From Pyrrhoderma lamaoense (Eukaryota > Basidiomycota > Agaricomycetes > Hymenochaetales > Hymenochaetaceae): 64,000 nucleotides of DNA. Position numbers and translations under genes: made by a program. This document shows, one piece after another, positions 1 through 11,551 of this stretch. Where the stretch lies: contig NBAZ01000016.1 of the NCBI GenBank assembly GCA_002794735.1, positions 186,001-250,000 of the forward strand, read 5' to 3'. How positions within the stretch are numbered: the stretch's first letter is position 1; each line of letters begins with the position of its first letter. The notes under the pieces are model-generated. The model saw only the letters and a list, made by a program, of their open reading frames with translations, made no database searches and was not told the origin of the DNA.

Positions 1-2107
1 TTCCTGATGGCCTCATCAAACGTATGGAACGGGTTGGAGGAGCACCCGGTGCTCACGAGGATGCAAGTAAGGAAGGGGAAGAAATTATGTGTGCGGTATG
101 CTGGGATGCTTTGACAAGCCCTGAAAGTACGTTCCAGAACAAGGAAACAGATCAACCCGTCAAAAACAATGGAAGCGAAACAACAGAATCAAATCCAACA
201 GCCCCAACACTTGATGCACAAACCGAGAGTCCCCAAGATGCATCTGCTACTCAAGGTATTCCTTTTCACTTTAGTTACTTTTCAGCCATTAATATATTTT
301 CTCACTCAGATAATGCTGAGGATCCTCCCGAGTTACCTCTCCCTGATGTAGACAATACGAATAAAGCACCTGAGGACGAGAAGACCAAAGAAGAGGAGCC
401 TATTCCTCTCCCGAAAGTTGTTTCTCTACCTTGTGCACATGTTTTTCATTCATCTTGTCTGCTTCCTTGGTTCTCTAGGCCTGGACAGACGACTTGCCCT
501 GTCTGTCGCTTCAACATCGACCCAGAGAACTTAACATATAGATCGACTTTACCACCTCGCGAACGGACAGATCCCACAACTATACCAACAAGGATGCAAC
601 AAAATAACAACACATCATCCAATACTAACACTCCTTCAAATAATTCAAATGATTTACGCGGACAACAAAGCTCAAATACGGACACCGTTCCGGGACCTCA
701 GACACTGCAAAGTGATACACCATCGGGTATATCTCCATCTTCATCAGGTTTGCAAAGTGGAAATCATGGTACGGGTAATAATTCTACTGAAGAACCAGCA
801 CAGACTCGGGTACCTAGAGATGGCACCCCGATGTTTGATGTTAGTCCACCGGGACAAACAGATGGGCAGCAGCAAAGCGAACAAGGACAACAAGAGTTAC
901 CACATGTGCATACGATACAATTTGGTATTACATCCTTCCCACCTCCCGTTCAAGGAAATGGAAATGTTGAACTTAATCTTGATGTTTTGTTCGGTCTTGG
1001 ACCTTTTGGTACCCCGGATGGTTCTGGTCCTTCTCGACCATCTGAGACCGGTCAACAAAGTACTATGGATACTACTTCTACACAAAATCCAGCTGCTCAG
1101 GACCGGACTCAGTCCCCGCCTCAGAACGCAAATCTTCCTCCTTGGCATGGGTTTACTCAGATGTCTCGACAAGAAAGGCAGGAAAGAGTTTTGAACATGC
1201 CGATGCTTGGGATCAATACGGGGAATAATAACAACGGGAGACAAACTTTCCGTGATTTCTTGAACTTAGCCCAGAATAATATTGCTTCTCAACCCCCAGC
1301 GACCTTAAACCCCTCATCTTCTGCAGGGGATGGGGTAAATCCGTCGAACCAAGGAGGCATACCTACATCAGATGGAAACGATGCTCATGGGCATGGAACC
1401 GTACCAGTACCGAACGATTCGCATCGAGGTCAAGGCAACCCCCAGGGAGCTTCTGAGACGGATCCTCATCCCAGACGACCCATCGACAGTTCGCCGATGG
1501 GCAGTTTATTGTTGATATTTTTACTCGTGTCTTCTCGGATCAGATGGCTCCTAGACCTAACGATATACCAAGACATGCTCCTGGCTTTGCTTTTGGTATC
1601 GCACCACCGATGGCTGGTGATGGTCCTGGCCAAGCACGTGGTCAGGGAGCTTTCCGCTTTCCTATTTTCCCTCAAGTATCCAGAAACGGGACGCCTCTTC
1701 ATCCACCAGTACAAAAAGTCTGGACTCTTCCAAAGCCACCGGGTCTTACTTTACGTGAGCGTATTGAGCGCCGCGAACGGGAAGCTGGATTACGCTGTGA
1801 TAGTATCAGTTGTGGTCTCTGTCCGACAGATGACGATCCGACACCTACCGTCGCTGAAGGTGCACTAAAGATGGTTGCCATACAACGCGATGGGAAAGAT
1901 AACGGGGAGCCAATATGTGAACATCGTTTCCATCCTTCTTGTCTTGTTGACGCTGAACGTATCGCGGGTTGGGGAGCACACGTTGAAGACAGTACCAATG
2001 AAAATGAGGACGTTGAGGTTTCTTGCCCTGTATGTCGAGCAGTCGGACATATCAAACGAAGCGAATGGGATGAGGGTGTGCGGCTTTCAGAACAAGCACT
2101 TGTATAA
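1..2107 (+). CDS. Two-RING zinc-finger protein, 5' end outside the window
   Basis: The frame is open from the first base, so the start probably lies upstream. An ATG at 24 sits inside an apparently continuing exon. A RING-H2-like domain is split: the first Cys pair (CAVCWDAL) lies near residue 23, while the rest (LPCAHVFHSSCLLPWF ... CPVCRF) follows about 110 residues later, after an acidic, low-complexity insert. That insert contains a possible in-frame 54-base intron at 256-309. A long Ser/Gln/Asn/Pro-rich disordered middle follows. The C-terminus carries a second RING-like Cys/His cluster (CGLCP ... CEHRFHPSC ... CPVC) ending at a TAA at 2105. The frame changes around 1430-1505, either by an intron (for example 1401-1489) or by one lost base near 1494. 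The likely role is an E3 ubiquitin ligase; the substrate is unknown. It is convergent with NOP58. Confidence 0.7.
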
Positions 2108-2484
2108 CTTGCTCTACGGATGTTGATAACTTATTCAATGCTTTCCCCTCCCTCTCGGTTATTCATACTCTTCTCTTTTTTCCCATGTTCTTTCTTGTAT
2201 TTCTATTCTCAATTTCATGCCCTCTGCTAATGGTTTGCATATTGCTTCTTATTGCTTTTTCACCACAACATAGTTTCCGTTAAATTCTAAGAAAATTACT
2301 ACTTGTCACACCTATGTACTATTTATAGCTCTAATGTATCACGCTATAGACTCTGAAATGTGACTTAATACCAAAAAAGTGGAGAAAAAGAGAGAACACC
2401 GTGACATTAAAGTTGATAGAAAGGATTACAGATAAATAAAACTAGACAATACAACAAGTGCAAAATGGTAAAAGTAAAGAACAA

Positions 2485-2507
2485 TCAATCACTATCGTCG
2501 CTATCCA

Positions 2508-2538
<31 letters not shown>

Positions 2539-4394
2539 CTTCTCTTTCTTGTCCTTGCTTGGGCTACCATTCACCTCCTTGCTCTTCTTTTTCTCCGCCT
2601 AGAGAAAATGACAAAAGTTCAGTAACGAATATAGATGACGAGGAAGAGTGAGATAGGAACCTTAGCTTCTTCTTTTTTCGCCTTCTTAAGGGCCTTTTTC
2701 TCCTCTTTTGATAGTTTCACCTTTTTCGAGGCCTGTTCTTCCTCCTCGTCATCGGTATCCATATCATCCGCTTTTCTCTTCTTCTTATCCTTGCCTTCCT
2801 TCTCCTTCTTCTTATCTTTTTTCTTCTTTGGAGAAGGCTCAAGTAAAGGAAGGGGAATGTTGTTAACATCCATCTCTGCATCTGACCCATCCTCATCCAC
2901 ATCTAATGAGCTTAGGACTTTCTTCATGACTTCTGCGTTCTTGGTCGGTGGTTTTCCTAATTCGAAGAACTCCAGCCGTTCTTCTACTTGGGCACGTAGA
3001 GCATCCCCAAACTTGGCGGTAGGATTTTCTTTAAAAACGTCCCCCAAAACCCACCATTCCGAGGATAATAGAATAAGTTGTAATGGTCAAGATGGATTTA
3101 GGATAATAACATACCAGAGAAACAGTCAATACGGGATGCTATTGATGTCTTGTTCGCAAGGAAACGAGAAATGCGACCCTTGTGTTGTGGTTTGGCTCGT
3201 CCGATAAATGAGGAATGATAAATCAATCCATACTAGAAAATTTTCAATGTTGGAAACGTTACATTCAGATGTGTATAATTTCTTTCACCCACCTTGGGGG
3301 TATTGCCTTTTGTTTTGAGTGCCCGGAAAAGGGCTTTTTCTGCACCCAAAATTTGTACAGTACTAGCAGGGTACTTGCTAAGGTTTGTTAAGCTACCGGC
3401 GTGACTAATTAACCTGGCACCTATTCTCTCTCCCAATAAAGCTGTTAAGCTCGGGCAACTAGATTCATTTTCTCTGTCAAGTAAGACGATAATTGTTTTC
3501 GGTAGTCAGCAAGCGAGACGACTCGGTTAGCGAAGGCGGAAATGTTGAGCATGTCAATTTCCGAGAGTGCTGCCCCCATAGAACCCCGAGCTGCGTCAAG
3601 AACGTTTTGTGCGCATACATTGTCATTCTCTAAAAGTTCCGCAAGGTCAGACAACTTTTCTTCATTCAATTTCTCCTTTTCGCCGATCAAGAGCACAGCA
3701 CGAGCATATTGGTAGTTATCTGGAACTAGTTTGAATAGTTCGGGGAAGTGGTAGCCGTACCATTCTCGAACACGCATTGCGAAAAGATTCACGTCTTTGT
3801 CTAGTTGGTCGAGAAGAGCGATAGCTTGGATGATCATATTGTCCATCCGGTTTACATTGAATTTGACTTTGGCACGAGAGTAAGAATGTCCAAGACCGAG
3901 TTGGGCCTTGGTAAGGTCATCCGCTTGCATCCCTTTTAGTAACTTTGCAGCATGAAGGCGGATACCACGAATAAGCTCGAGAGACCTTTCCGATGCATCA
4001 CAATCTATACCTAATGAAGATTTGATAGATGACCCAAGTCCTGGCTCAGAAACACCAAGCTTTATCTTCGACCTTTTCGCTTCTTTCGAGATAACTAGCT
4101 CAAGAAGTGACTTAAGATGATCACTGAGGAGACCTAAGCATGAAGACTTATCAACGGAGAACGAGCTTATAATGGGCGATACAACTCACCCTCGGACACA
4201 TCATTTGCGTTTTCCAGAGCATGTGCGGCGCTCTTGAATGGCAAAAAGCTCAAAAGGGAGACCATCTTCCCGAATTTTGAGAGGTCGCCAATCGATTCCT
4301 GGACAGTCTTCGTCTTTGCCCCGATTTCCTCATGTTGCTTGACTTCGAATACTGCGTATCCCGACGCAGACTCGAAGAGAATGTGTGTCGCCAT
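2485..4394 (-). CDS. NOP58: NOP58, box C/D snoRNP core protein
   Basis: Core protein of box C/D snoRNPs, which guide 2'-O-methylation and pre-rRNA processing in the nucleolus. The first exon begins with [18 protein letters not shown], a typical NOP5 N-terminal domain. NOSIC and Nop domain segments follow ([46 protein letters not shown]), then [16 protein letters not shown] and the usual Lys/Glu/Asp-rich tail ending DSDDSD. Introns are visible at 4134-4189, near 3240-3300 (minus-strand start GTGGGTG), at 3029-3114 and near 2600-2660. The frame breaks once inside the conserved Nop domain: a CCC run on the coding strand (plus-strand GGG at 3453-3455) needs one more C to join MNLVA to [12 protein letters not shown]. 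No intron fits there. Identity is certain from family motifs; the break is more likely a sequence error than a real loss, as the gene is essential in yeast. Confidence 0.95.
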
Positions 4395-4748
4395 TTTTCG
4401 TCGGCCTTGAGCTACGGTAAACCAGTTTCGGTTCTCTAGTGTTAAGAAAAATTGTGGGAAATGCTCACTATACGTGGATAATCAAATGAGATAAAATTGA
4501 AAAATTATGTAAGTTTTATTTTTGGTTATTCTATCACACGCTCAAATCACAGTTTCCCAGGTTCGCATTCCCCCTCACACCGAGATTAAGCCTCTCTAGA
4601 TATATTCTGACCTGTCCGGATATCTTATCTCAGGTACAGGCTGACTGTCGTCCTGACGAAGCTATCGTATACACTTGATTTTTATTTGCAGGGCACTATA
4701 TGGTCTACTACGTATGACAATGAATAACAATTGTATATATTATATCGG
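4395..4748. other. Intergenic, NOP58 promoter side
   Basis: AT-rich stretch between the NOP58 start and the 3' end of the kinase gene. I see no coding signal. It presumably holds the NOP58 promoter. Confidence 0.5.
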
Positions 4749-6372
4749 TTAACCTCTTTTCAATCGCTTAGCAACGGGTGAAGAGCTAGCCTCTTGGGTA
4801 GCGCTAGTTTTACGACCTAGAGATTGGGTACTTGTAGTGGAGCTACTAGCCTGTTGCTTAGGTGCCCCAGATCTAATCCACTGGTATTTAGGAAGAAAAA
4901 CTCAGAATGGGGAGATTCAAATTTAGTATTATATGCGCACCGGGTTTCGAAGCACTTCAGGTAATTTTAATCTTCTACTTGGACTCACCACTAACAGACC
5001 ATTATCTATGAGTTCCTTGGCTTCAAAGGAACTAAGTAAGTCATCATGTATGATATTCTGATGGCGATCACTCACCTTGAGAAGGTATTTTAAGCCCTGC
5101 GATATTTATATCAAAATTCTTTTGAGGTATGTCTTGCGATAATTGTTTGAGTAGGAGATGCGGGTTCTGAACAGTCGGGGTAACTAGAATGTCTCGGTTT
5201 GCTAGAGCCTCAGTTAGAAGTATCCTATCATCATGAATCAGTATATAGTGCTAGCTTATGGATACATATAGAAATATGTTCACCCGAATGCCCACATCTC
5301 TGTTTCCCTACTTCCATAGGTTGCAATGCTTTTTTGCTCTTGAGTCAGGATGTGAGCCCGACCAAACTCCATGAGTACTCTATAGCAAATCTCTGGGGCA
5401 TAATGGGTAGTGGTGCTGACGGGCCGAGTTGGTCGATTGTGTTTTCCTTCTGGCAATACGCAGCTTCTATAATCCATACATTAATCAGTATGAAAATATC
5501 TCATAGAGGCTTTCGACTTTGATGCTAACGCTCCCCAGTCTCCGATCTTTACGTCTCGTAACCGTCCTCCAACTGGAAACATTAAATTCTCTGCCCTAGT
5601 GACACAAGGCTCAAGGTTTTGACTTTTTTTTCAACGGTAAATAAATCAAACGAGACATACTTTAAATCCCCTGGCAATATGCCTTCATCAAACAAGGTTC
5701 GAAGTCCTTGGCATACACCACTTTTTTTATTTTAGAAATAAAACGATCAACCTTTAGCCGGATAAATAAAAATGTCAAGAAGACCTACTACGCCATTTCT
5801 GCAACCTCTGCCGCGGTATAGGGTATTTTCTTAGCTACGTCTTTATATCTCCCTGTTTGATTCTTATTCATAAGCTCATAAACAGAATTAAGTCTGGGCG
5901 GATTCTCATTTGCATCTTGAAATAAATATATTGGTGTTAACTAATAACCGCGGGGTCAAAACGAATTGTGAGTAAAATATAGAAAATTCTTATATAGGCC
6001 TATGAAGAAAGGTTGTACTCACAAGATTGGGGTGACGCCTAAGAGTTTGAGACCTTCTAATATGATTATAGAATTTTATTTCACTATCAGTGATATCTTT
6101 ATCAGCAGTCCTATGGTGTCGTTTGATTATAACATGCTTTGAAACAAATCTATGACCTTGAAATTTGGGATTATTTGGGTCGGCGAGCCAAGCTTCCTGT
6201 TTAAATTCAGTATGAGATCCTGCTATTTTTCCCTTATAGTAAAAATTTTGTTTACATAAATTTCAGAGCAACCACCGCTATTAATTGGTCTACGATATGC
6301 TACGAAGTCTTCACCTATACTTCTTGTTTCGGCGACCTTATTAGTAACCTTTTTAACTGGAGTTTTAGACAT
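4749..6372 (-). CDS. Protein kinase (left copy of inverted duplication), catalytic residues mostly kept
   Basis: Splicing by eye gives one continuous kinase frame with about eight short introns. The order is MSKTPVKK start, glycine-loop region NSGGCSEIYV, VIIK (catalytic Lys kept), HPNL, GVCQGLRTLFDEG, then LPGDLKAENLM at the catalytic loop. There HRD is replaced by PGD, but the Asp (codon 5666-5668 plus strand), Lys and Asn are kept. It continues with IGDWGA (DWG for DFG), THYAPEIC, ETEMWAFG, a C-lobe ending NPWIRSGAPKQQ, and a Ser/Thr/Gln-rich tail ending in a basic KRLKRG that could be a nuclear localisation signal. The first intron contains the apparent stop after FTIREK. The gene lies wholly inside the left arm of the inverted repeat and is paralogous to the gene at 50829-52514. 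The subfamily is not recognised; substrate unknown. Confidence 0.72.
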
Positions 6373-6993
6373 GGGTCCTTTTGAAGATTATTCCTATCCT
6401 TGCGGTATATACTAAACTTTTTGATGAGACGGAATTAAGAAGGTTAACTTAGACCTAAGTAATATTGAAAAGGGTATTGGAGTCTCTTTCATTACAACCT
6501 CTCCCTTTTATTTCCTCTTTTGGCCTAGGACAAAGTAAAACTAATATTGAGCAAACAAATAAGGTATAAGCAAAAAAGCATTTTGGTAAGTTTTAGCAAA
6601 GTTTAGTCGTCCCTTCTACATCTTTAGCGCGAGATACAAATTAGGTAGATGCAACGTTATACAATGCATGATAGATTACCAAAATGTAATGTAACAACTT
6701 TCACCCACGCCTTTAATGGCAAATTCCTTTGACATTGATGTATACAATCTGTTATAGTGTATCTATCAGGTATTCTATCCACAGACTTTGCTCATATCTC
6801 TCAACGGTAGTTTTCATATATGCTTAATCAGGGTGAAACTGTTGATCCCCATAGATCTCTATCCTCTATCCAATATAATGTACATATACTATACATAAAT
6901 TCGCTATGCGGGTTGTGTGTAATTCAATGGACTCTGATTGGAAGCTATAGAACGTGCAATCTATAACATTCCTGGCTATCTCCAGCGTCGAAT
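6373..6993. other. Kinase upstream region conserved between the two repeat arms
   Basis: Non-coding and AT-rich. It is nearly repeated in inverse orientation at 50240-50828, including a long matching block centred on 6545-6600. It is the promoter side of the left kinase. No gene seen. Confidence 0.6.
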
Positions 6994-7284
6994 TTAGCTT
7001 TCTATTCCACATAATTTACTAAGGTGATAGCCGGATAAACACCCTACAAATTGCGTGAATTGCATTCCATCTGTTACTCTGAAGTAGAAGCCAACAAAGT
7101 GCGTTAGACTACTGCACGCACTAAAACTATCTCCTATTTGCTCTAGAATAGGCGATAACTCACTAAAATCGATTTTGATACAATGTATTCTGATTCCCTT
7201 CATGTAAACATCACAAAAAGGTTTGATTTTCCTTCTGCTTGAATAAGTTTTGCTGAAACAATACTTGAATGACGCTCCTAACAT
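6994..7284 (-). CDS. Hypothetical open frame, shared with the right arm
   Basis: A 96-codon open frame with motifs such as FCDVYMKGIRIHC and SELSPILEQIGDS. The homologous right-arm sequence (about 49940-50160, plus strand) encodes closely related peptides but stops early, right after a VTDDV segment. It may be the terminal exon of the decayed gene just upstream (7412-8100) or a relic captured by the duplication. No family recognised. The ATG is simply the first in the frame. Confidence 0.35.
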   Translation of the reverse strand: MLGASFKYCFSKTYSSRRKIKPFCDVYMKGIRIHCIKIDFSELSPILEQIGDSFSACSSLTHFVGFYFRVTDGMQFTQFVGCLSGYHLSKLCGIES

Positions 7285-7411
7285 TTTTGTATGGGGTCAA
7301 TTGAGTATGGCATTAACAGAGCTTATCTTCTCGGCTGTAATCAAGGCAGAAAATGAACTCTATAGTAGTTGATGAAAAAAATAGTGCGCTCTCTTGACTG
7401 AAGCAGAATCA

Positions 7412-8100
7412 CTAACGATCCAGCACATACTTGATCAGCTTCAGGGCTATGGTGGATACTCCGTGTAATAAATGATGTATTACGCTGTTAGACCAATCTT
7501 GAAGCGGTACCCAGTGTTCTATGTATCTAAGGAACTGATTCTTGAGATCAGTGAGATAAGAAACATATGCAATATATCCCATTTTCCCGTCTTGAACTCA
7601 TTGGGTTCTTAGAACATTTTAGCTCGTACACTACCGTTAACAAATAATCAGTAATAGATATAGCTGCATGTGTTGTTTTTTCTTTAAAATCCGGTAATCC
7701 AGAGAACTTCTCTTTATTAAGTCCTCGTTTTATCATTAAAGAATCTTTCTCGAACAACGACGTTCCGACGATAGAGTAATACAGAGTAGTCGCTTGATAT
7801 TTCTAAGATTGAAATACTACATAAACTGAGAATAAAATAAAAATGAAGGCAAAAGGCTTTTGCGTACCTGGGCGACCATGGGTCTGTCACTTTTTATCCA
7901 TGTATACTATCTCATATTTGCTTATAACAAATACCGCATACTGCCTGATATCTTCTGGAATCTGTTTTGTATGATGATTGAAGTTGATCACCAAAGGGAC
8001 ATCATTCAGTATTCCGTCGACATCTCAGGTGCCCAGAAATATTTAGAGCAGTTCTACTATCTATCTATTTCACTGGAAGATAGACATGGTACTTGCTAAT
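7412..8100 (-). pseudogene. Decayed or frame-broken unknown gene
   Basis: Several protein-like segments follow each other on the minus strand in different frames. The first has DVPLVINFNHHTKQIPEDIRQ (about 7990-7940). The second starts GTSLFEKDSLMIKRGLNKE (about 7770) and runs through DYLLTVVYELKCSKNP. The third has YIAYVSYLTDLKNQFLRYIE and ends LIKYVLDR with a stop at 7412-7414. A splice acceptor near 7806 fits the first junction. The others need one or two extra bases. No known family recognised. It could be an intact gene with sequence errors, or a true relic. Confidence 0.35.
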
Positions 8101-8345
8101 AGTAACATATGTAATATTGCTTTACTAAGGACCACACACACAAGCTGGAGGTATCTATTTTTGAGCTGGAGCTAAAGATCTCATAATTTCTTTTTCTTAT
8201 TCTAACTCACTAATATATCAACCTATTATAATTACAATATTTTGATATCAATTCTATATTCCATAGTTCTAGAGATACTGAGATACACAAGCACTTTGAA
8301 GACGTAATGAATATGTGCGACAGAGATTGCAAGATGACTGTTGGA

Positions 8346-10702
8346 TCATCTAGGCGGTACATTAGCACCTCGCTTTGGCTTTTTGGGTTGCCCAGTAGCC
8401 GATCTTTGTATTTGAGTAGGTTCTGTAATGAAAATTATTTTAGTTTTTCTATCTACTGAATTAGAAATCGCCTTTGAATCTTACCAGTAATATAATTATT
8501 GTTATTAACTAAAATGTTGTTACAGAATAGTCAATTTTGTTAGTCAATTTCTATAGTTACAATTAAGTAGAATCTAGCACATACCGCTAGGTCTGACTGT
8601 TTTGAGTGTAGTAGAGTGAGTCATAACAGGAGAGGCAACCGCAAAGCTAGACCGTCGGGGCATGGAAGTCACTGCCGTCGATTGTCTTCGGGGTGCACCA
8701 CCGCCAATACCACTCCTTGTGCTTATTTGTGCATTCTGTCGAGAATCTGAAGGTTGTAAGCTTGAGCTTATCTAATTATCCACAAGTCAGTGATTTACAT
8801 TTAAGTCTATATAGGTTGAAATGAATGCTTACTTGACGATTGGCATGATGTACAGGTGGGAGGCCTTGATTTTGTCTAAATCCAATGTCTCGGCCCATGT
8901 ATGAGTGCCTTCTTCCTCCACCAGCCGTAGATACTCTATTAAGTGCACCTTGGGCCGCCACTGTATTTTGGGCACTAGGTACTGGAGAACGTATCGGAAG
9001 GGGATTTTGCATGGTCGTAATATCTTGAGATCTTTGAGGCACTTGAGCAAGAGTGTTTGTAGATATATTCTCATCGGGTTTCCTTCCATTAAGCCACTGT
9101 AACGTTACAATATGCTTCAGCAACATAGAGGATGAGTAGCAGACAGAACAAGAGACGTACGGGATGAGCGACTACATCATCAATTGTCATCCTGGCACCC
9201 GGATCAACCGTTAACATCCCATCTAGTAAATGCTTTTCTTTTTTCAAGAGCGGGAAAACATTAGTAGCCTATTCCCATTACAAGTTTTAATTACAAACTT
9301 TCGTACCTTCAGGTTCTATATCTAAATCTTCAATCTTTTTAGTAAGTTTTCTTTGTGGTATAAATTCCGTCACTAATTTATAAAGATCTCCCTCAGGATA
9401 TGGTTCACCTGCTATCATCTCATAGCATGCGATTCTAGAGGCGATAAGAAATTTGGATAGAATAGGGGAGAAATATATGCATATGCACTTACCCAAGCAT
9501 CCAAACATCAGTAGCTTTTGTGCCGTGGGTCATGATACTCTTTTGATATGTGCTTAAGGGAAAGTCCTTAAACCCTTTGAATTTGCGTCGTTTTCCCCCA
9601 TCAATTATTTTGAAGCATACTTCTGGAGCGATACATTCGGGCGTACCGCCACTTTCGTCTGGTTCTGGATGATGGTTTGTTATCTTATGCACTCTATTTA
9701 CATCAATCGGTGTGTTAAGTATAAAGCAATAATGCTAGGTTCGAGACTCACAATCCATAATCGCCAATCTTTACATCCAAAGGTTTTTCTTCAGAGAAAA
9801 AAAAATTCTCAGCCCTATTTTTATCAATAAGCTAAGCCTATTGGATCGTTATGTGGTGTCTTACTCACTTCAGGTCCCGATGTAAGATATTAAGATCATG
9901 CAAGGCTTTCAAACCAATAGCTAGGTTCCTTATCGATAAAGAATCAGTCTGAGATAACAAAATCCGGAATTAAAGGATGAGTTTCGTACTTGACTATTGC
10001 CGCCCTTTCACTCTTTTGAAAGACTTTCCTTCTCTTGCGTTGTTTCTTCAGCACATCGTAGAGTTCTCCTCCACTCAGAAATTCGTATACTAAACAAAGT
10101 TCTCTTTTATCTGTATGGAAATAAGTGTAAGGTGTTACCTTTTTATAAAGACAAGACGTTCCCATGAGGATAAAGTTATTCAAAAACTAGGCACAAGTGG
10201 TGAAAAAAACAAGTAAACTTACGAGTCCAGGGCTTTTTGGAATATTTTTAACGGCAAACAGCTCCTGCGAGATCACATCTGGATTTATTTCTGAACCAAA
10301 ATTGCCCCTTCCCAATATCTTTATTGCCAGATCCTTGTTCCTCATTCCATTCAAACGGGGGTCTTTATTACTTTCCTTAACTCTCGCTTTCTGTAATAGT
10401 CCTTTGTGAGATACTATACTTCGGTGATTGGATATACAAATAAGCTTACTCACATACACTGCTGAAAAGTTTCCTTTTCCAAATTCTTTTTCTTCTATTT
10501 CAAAGTCCTCTAGTCCGATCTTTTTCTCCTTGGGTTCTATCTTTTTCCTCTCCCTGGGATCTGTTTGATTTGGTCCCCTGGGATTCGTCGGATTTTTTGC
10601 TTTGGCAGCTGCCGGGCCTTTTCCTTTGGCAGCTATCTGATCTTTTCCCTTGTTGTCTGCCACATTTTTAGGTTTTCCGAGAGCTTTACGGAAACGATCC
10701 AT
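8346..10702 (-). CDS. Protein kinase with Ala/Lys/Pro-rich N-terminus and DYG motif
   Basis: A multi-exon kinase of the same local family. The N-terminus is basic and low-complexity (repeats of AAKGKGPAAAK type), then EFGKGNFSAVY (glycine loop), LAIKIL (Lys kept), ELCLVYEFLSGGELYDVL (hinge), LHDLNILHRDLKAEN (complete catalytic loop), IGDYGL (DYG replaces DFG), GTPECIAPEVC (APE), KATDVWMLG, and a C-lobe ending AHPWLNGRKPDE. A Ser/Arg/Pro-rich tail ends PKKPKRGANVPPR at a stop at 8346-8348. All catalytic residues are present, so it is probably active. One junction near 10140 (Tyr-Lys-Lys before DKRELC) needs an extra A. Compared with the kinases at 4749, 50829 and 58723 it shares a motif of the form QK...G...D(V/M)W..G. 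Substrate unknown. Confidence 0.8.
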
Positions 10703-11551
10703 ACCAAAATTACCAATGAATAACTAATACTATTCTACAGAGGAGGGGGTCTGCTTCTTTAAATTCCAAACTGAAAGTTGCTGGGACCATTACATTTGAT
10801 AGAGATGAAGCAAAGTAGAGATTGGAAAGGATTTTGCTTCGTATTTATTTGTTGCAAATTAAAGTCACTGATTCCCCATCGACCAAGAAACTGGAGATAC
10901 TTTGTGAAGTTAATATAACGCACGATCTAGATTGGACATATGGAAAGTAACTTGGGTTAGGAGTACCTAGGTTGATGGCTATCTCCTTGACTTCGATAAT
11001 AAGCGATACACTTGATGTCGCATCTGAGAGTGTTTTTACATGACGTTCACCAATAAAAAATGATGTTCATCGTAACCAGGGAGAACTGAATGCAAAGGCT
11101 TTTTGAAAAAGTTTAGAGTGTCAACAAGCAATTTTACGTGATTGTCTTATCTGCATATAAGATATACTTCCGTAACGCTATTTGATTGTTCAAAAAGAGG
11201 TTTGTTCTGATATTACGAGCTATCTTGCAAATTGCAAACCTATAAGACCCAAATCAGATTTAAAAGCAAAACAATAAGTATTTTTGCATTCACACTTACA
11301 ATTAGCTAACAGAGTAATGTGCAAGTATATAAGCTAGTTGCTTACGTTACAAAGTCTCGGATCTGAGCAGAGAAAAGAGAGAGAAAACTAGATGAAGATG
11401 CAATTATAAACGTGCTTATCCGTACAAAATAATAAATAACTCAAGATAGGGAAAGAAACAACAACAGCAAATCGGACAAAAGAGCCGGGGTCGAAGAGTT
11501 CTAGTACAATACAGCCAAATAACTCAGTACCCCAATCTCACAAACAAATCT
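10703..11551. other. Intergenic between kinase start and GDA1 3' end
   Basis: AT-rich, with no open frame worth calling. Contains the upstream region of the kinase at 8346-10702 and the GDA1 3' UTR. Confidence 0.5.

Larger units (their letters stand above)
4760..7300. repeat. Left arm of a ~2.5 kb inverted duplication
   Basis: Reading the minus strand here matches the plus strand of 49920-52480 through kinase exons, introns, promoter and a flanking open frame. Examples are the intergenic block at 6540-6605 against 50605-50680, the kinase tail near 4860-4920 against 52310-52340, and the block at 7140-7280 against 49940-50090. Intergenic blocks look closer to identical than some kinase exons. 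No terminal inverted repeats or transposase were seen. Confidence 0.85.

Noticed and set aside
1544..1868. The continuing frame from the first RING gene (Leu/Val-rich) as real coding or membrane sequence
   Set aside because: The alternative frame over the same bases gives a Pro/Arg-rich protein ending in a clear Cys/His cluster, so the hydrophobic reading is a shadow frame.
2635..3207. Plus-strand Ser/Phe-rich frame opposite NOP58
   Set aside because: It is the antisense shadow of the Lys/Glu-rich NOP58 tail.
3430..3460. A very small intron explaining the NOP58 frame break
   Set aside because: The only GT...AG pair in the right place is 18 bases long, far below the introns seen elsewhere in the window. 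One missing C explains the break better.
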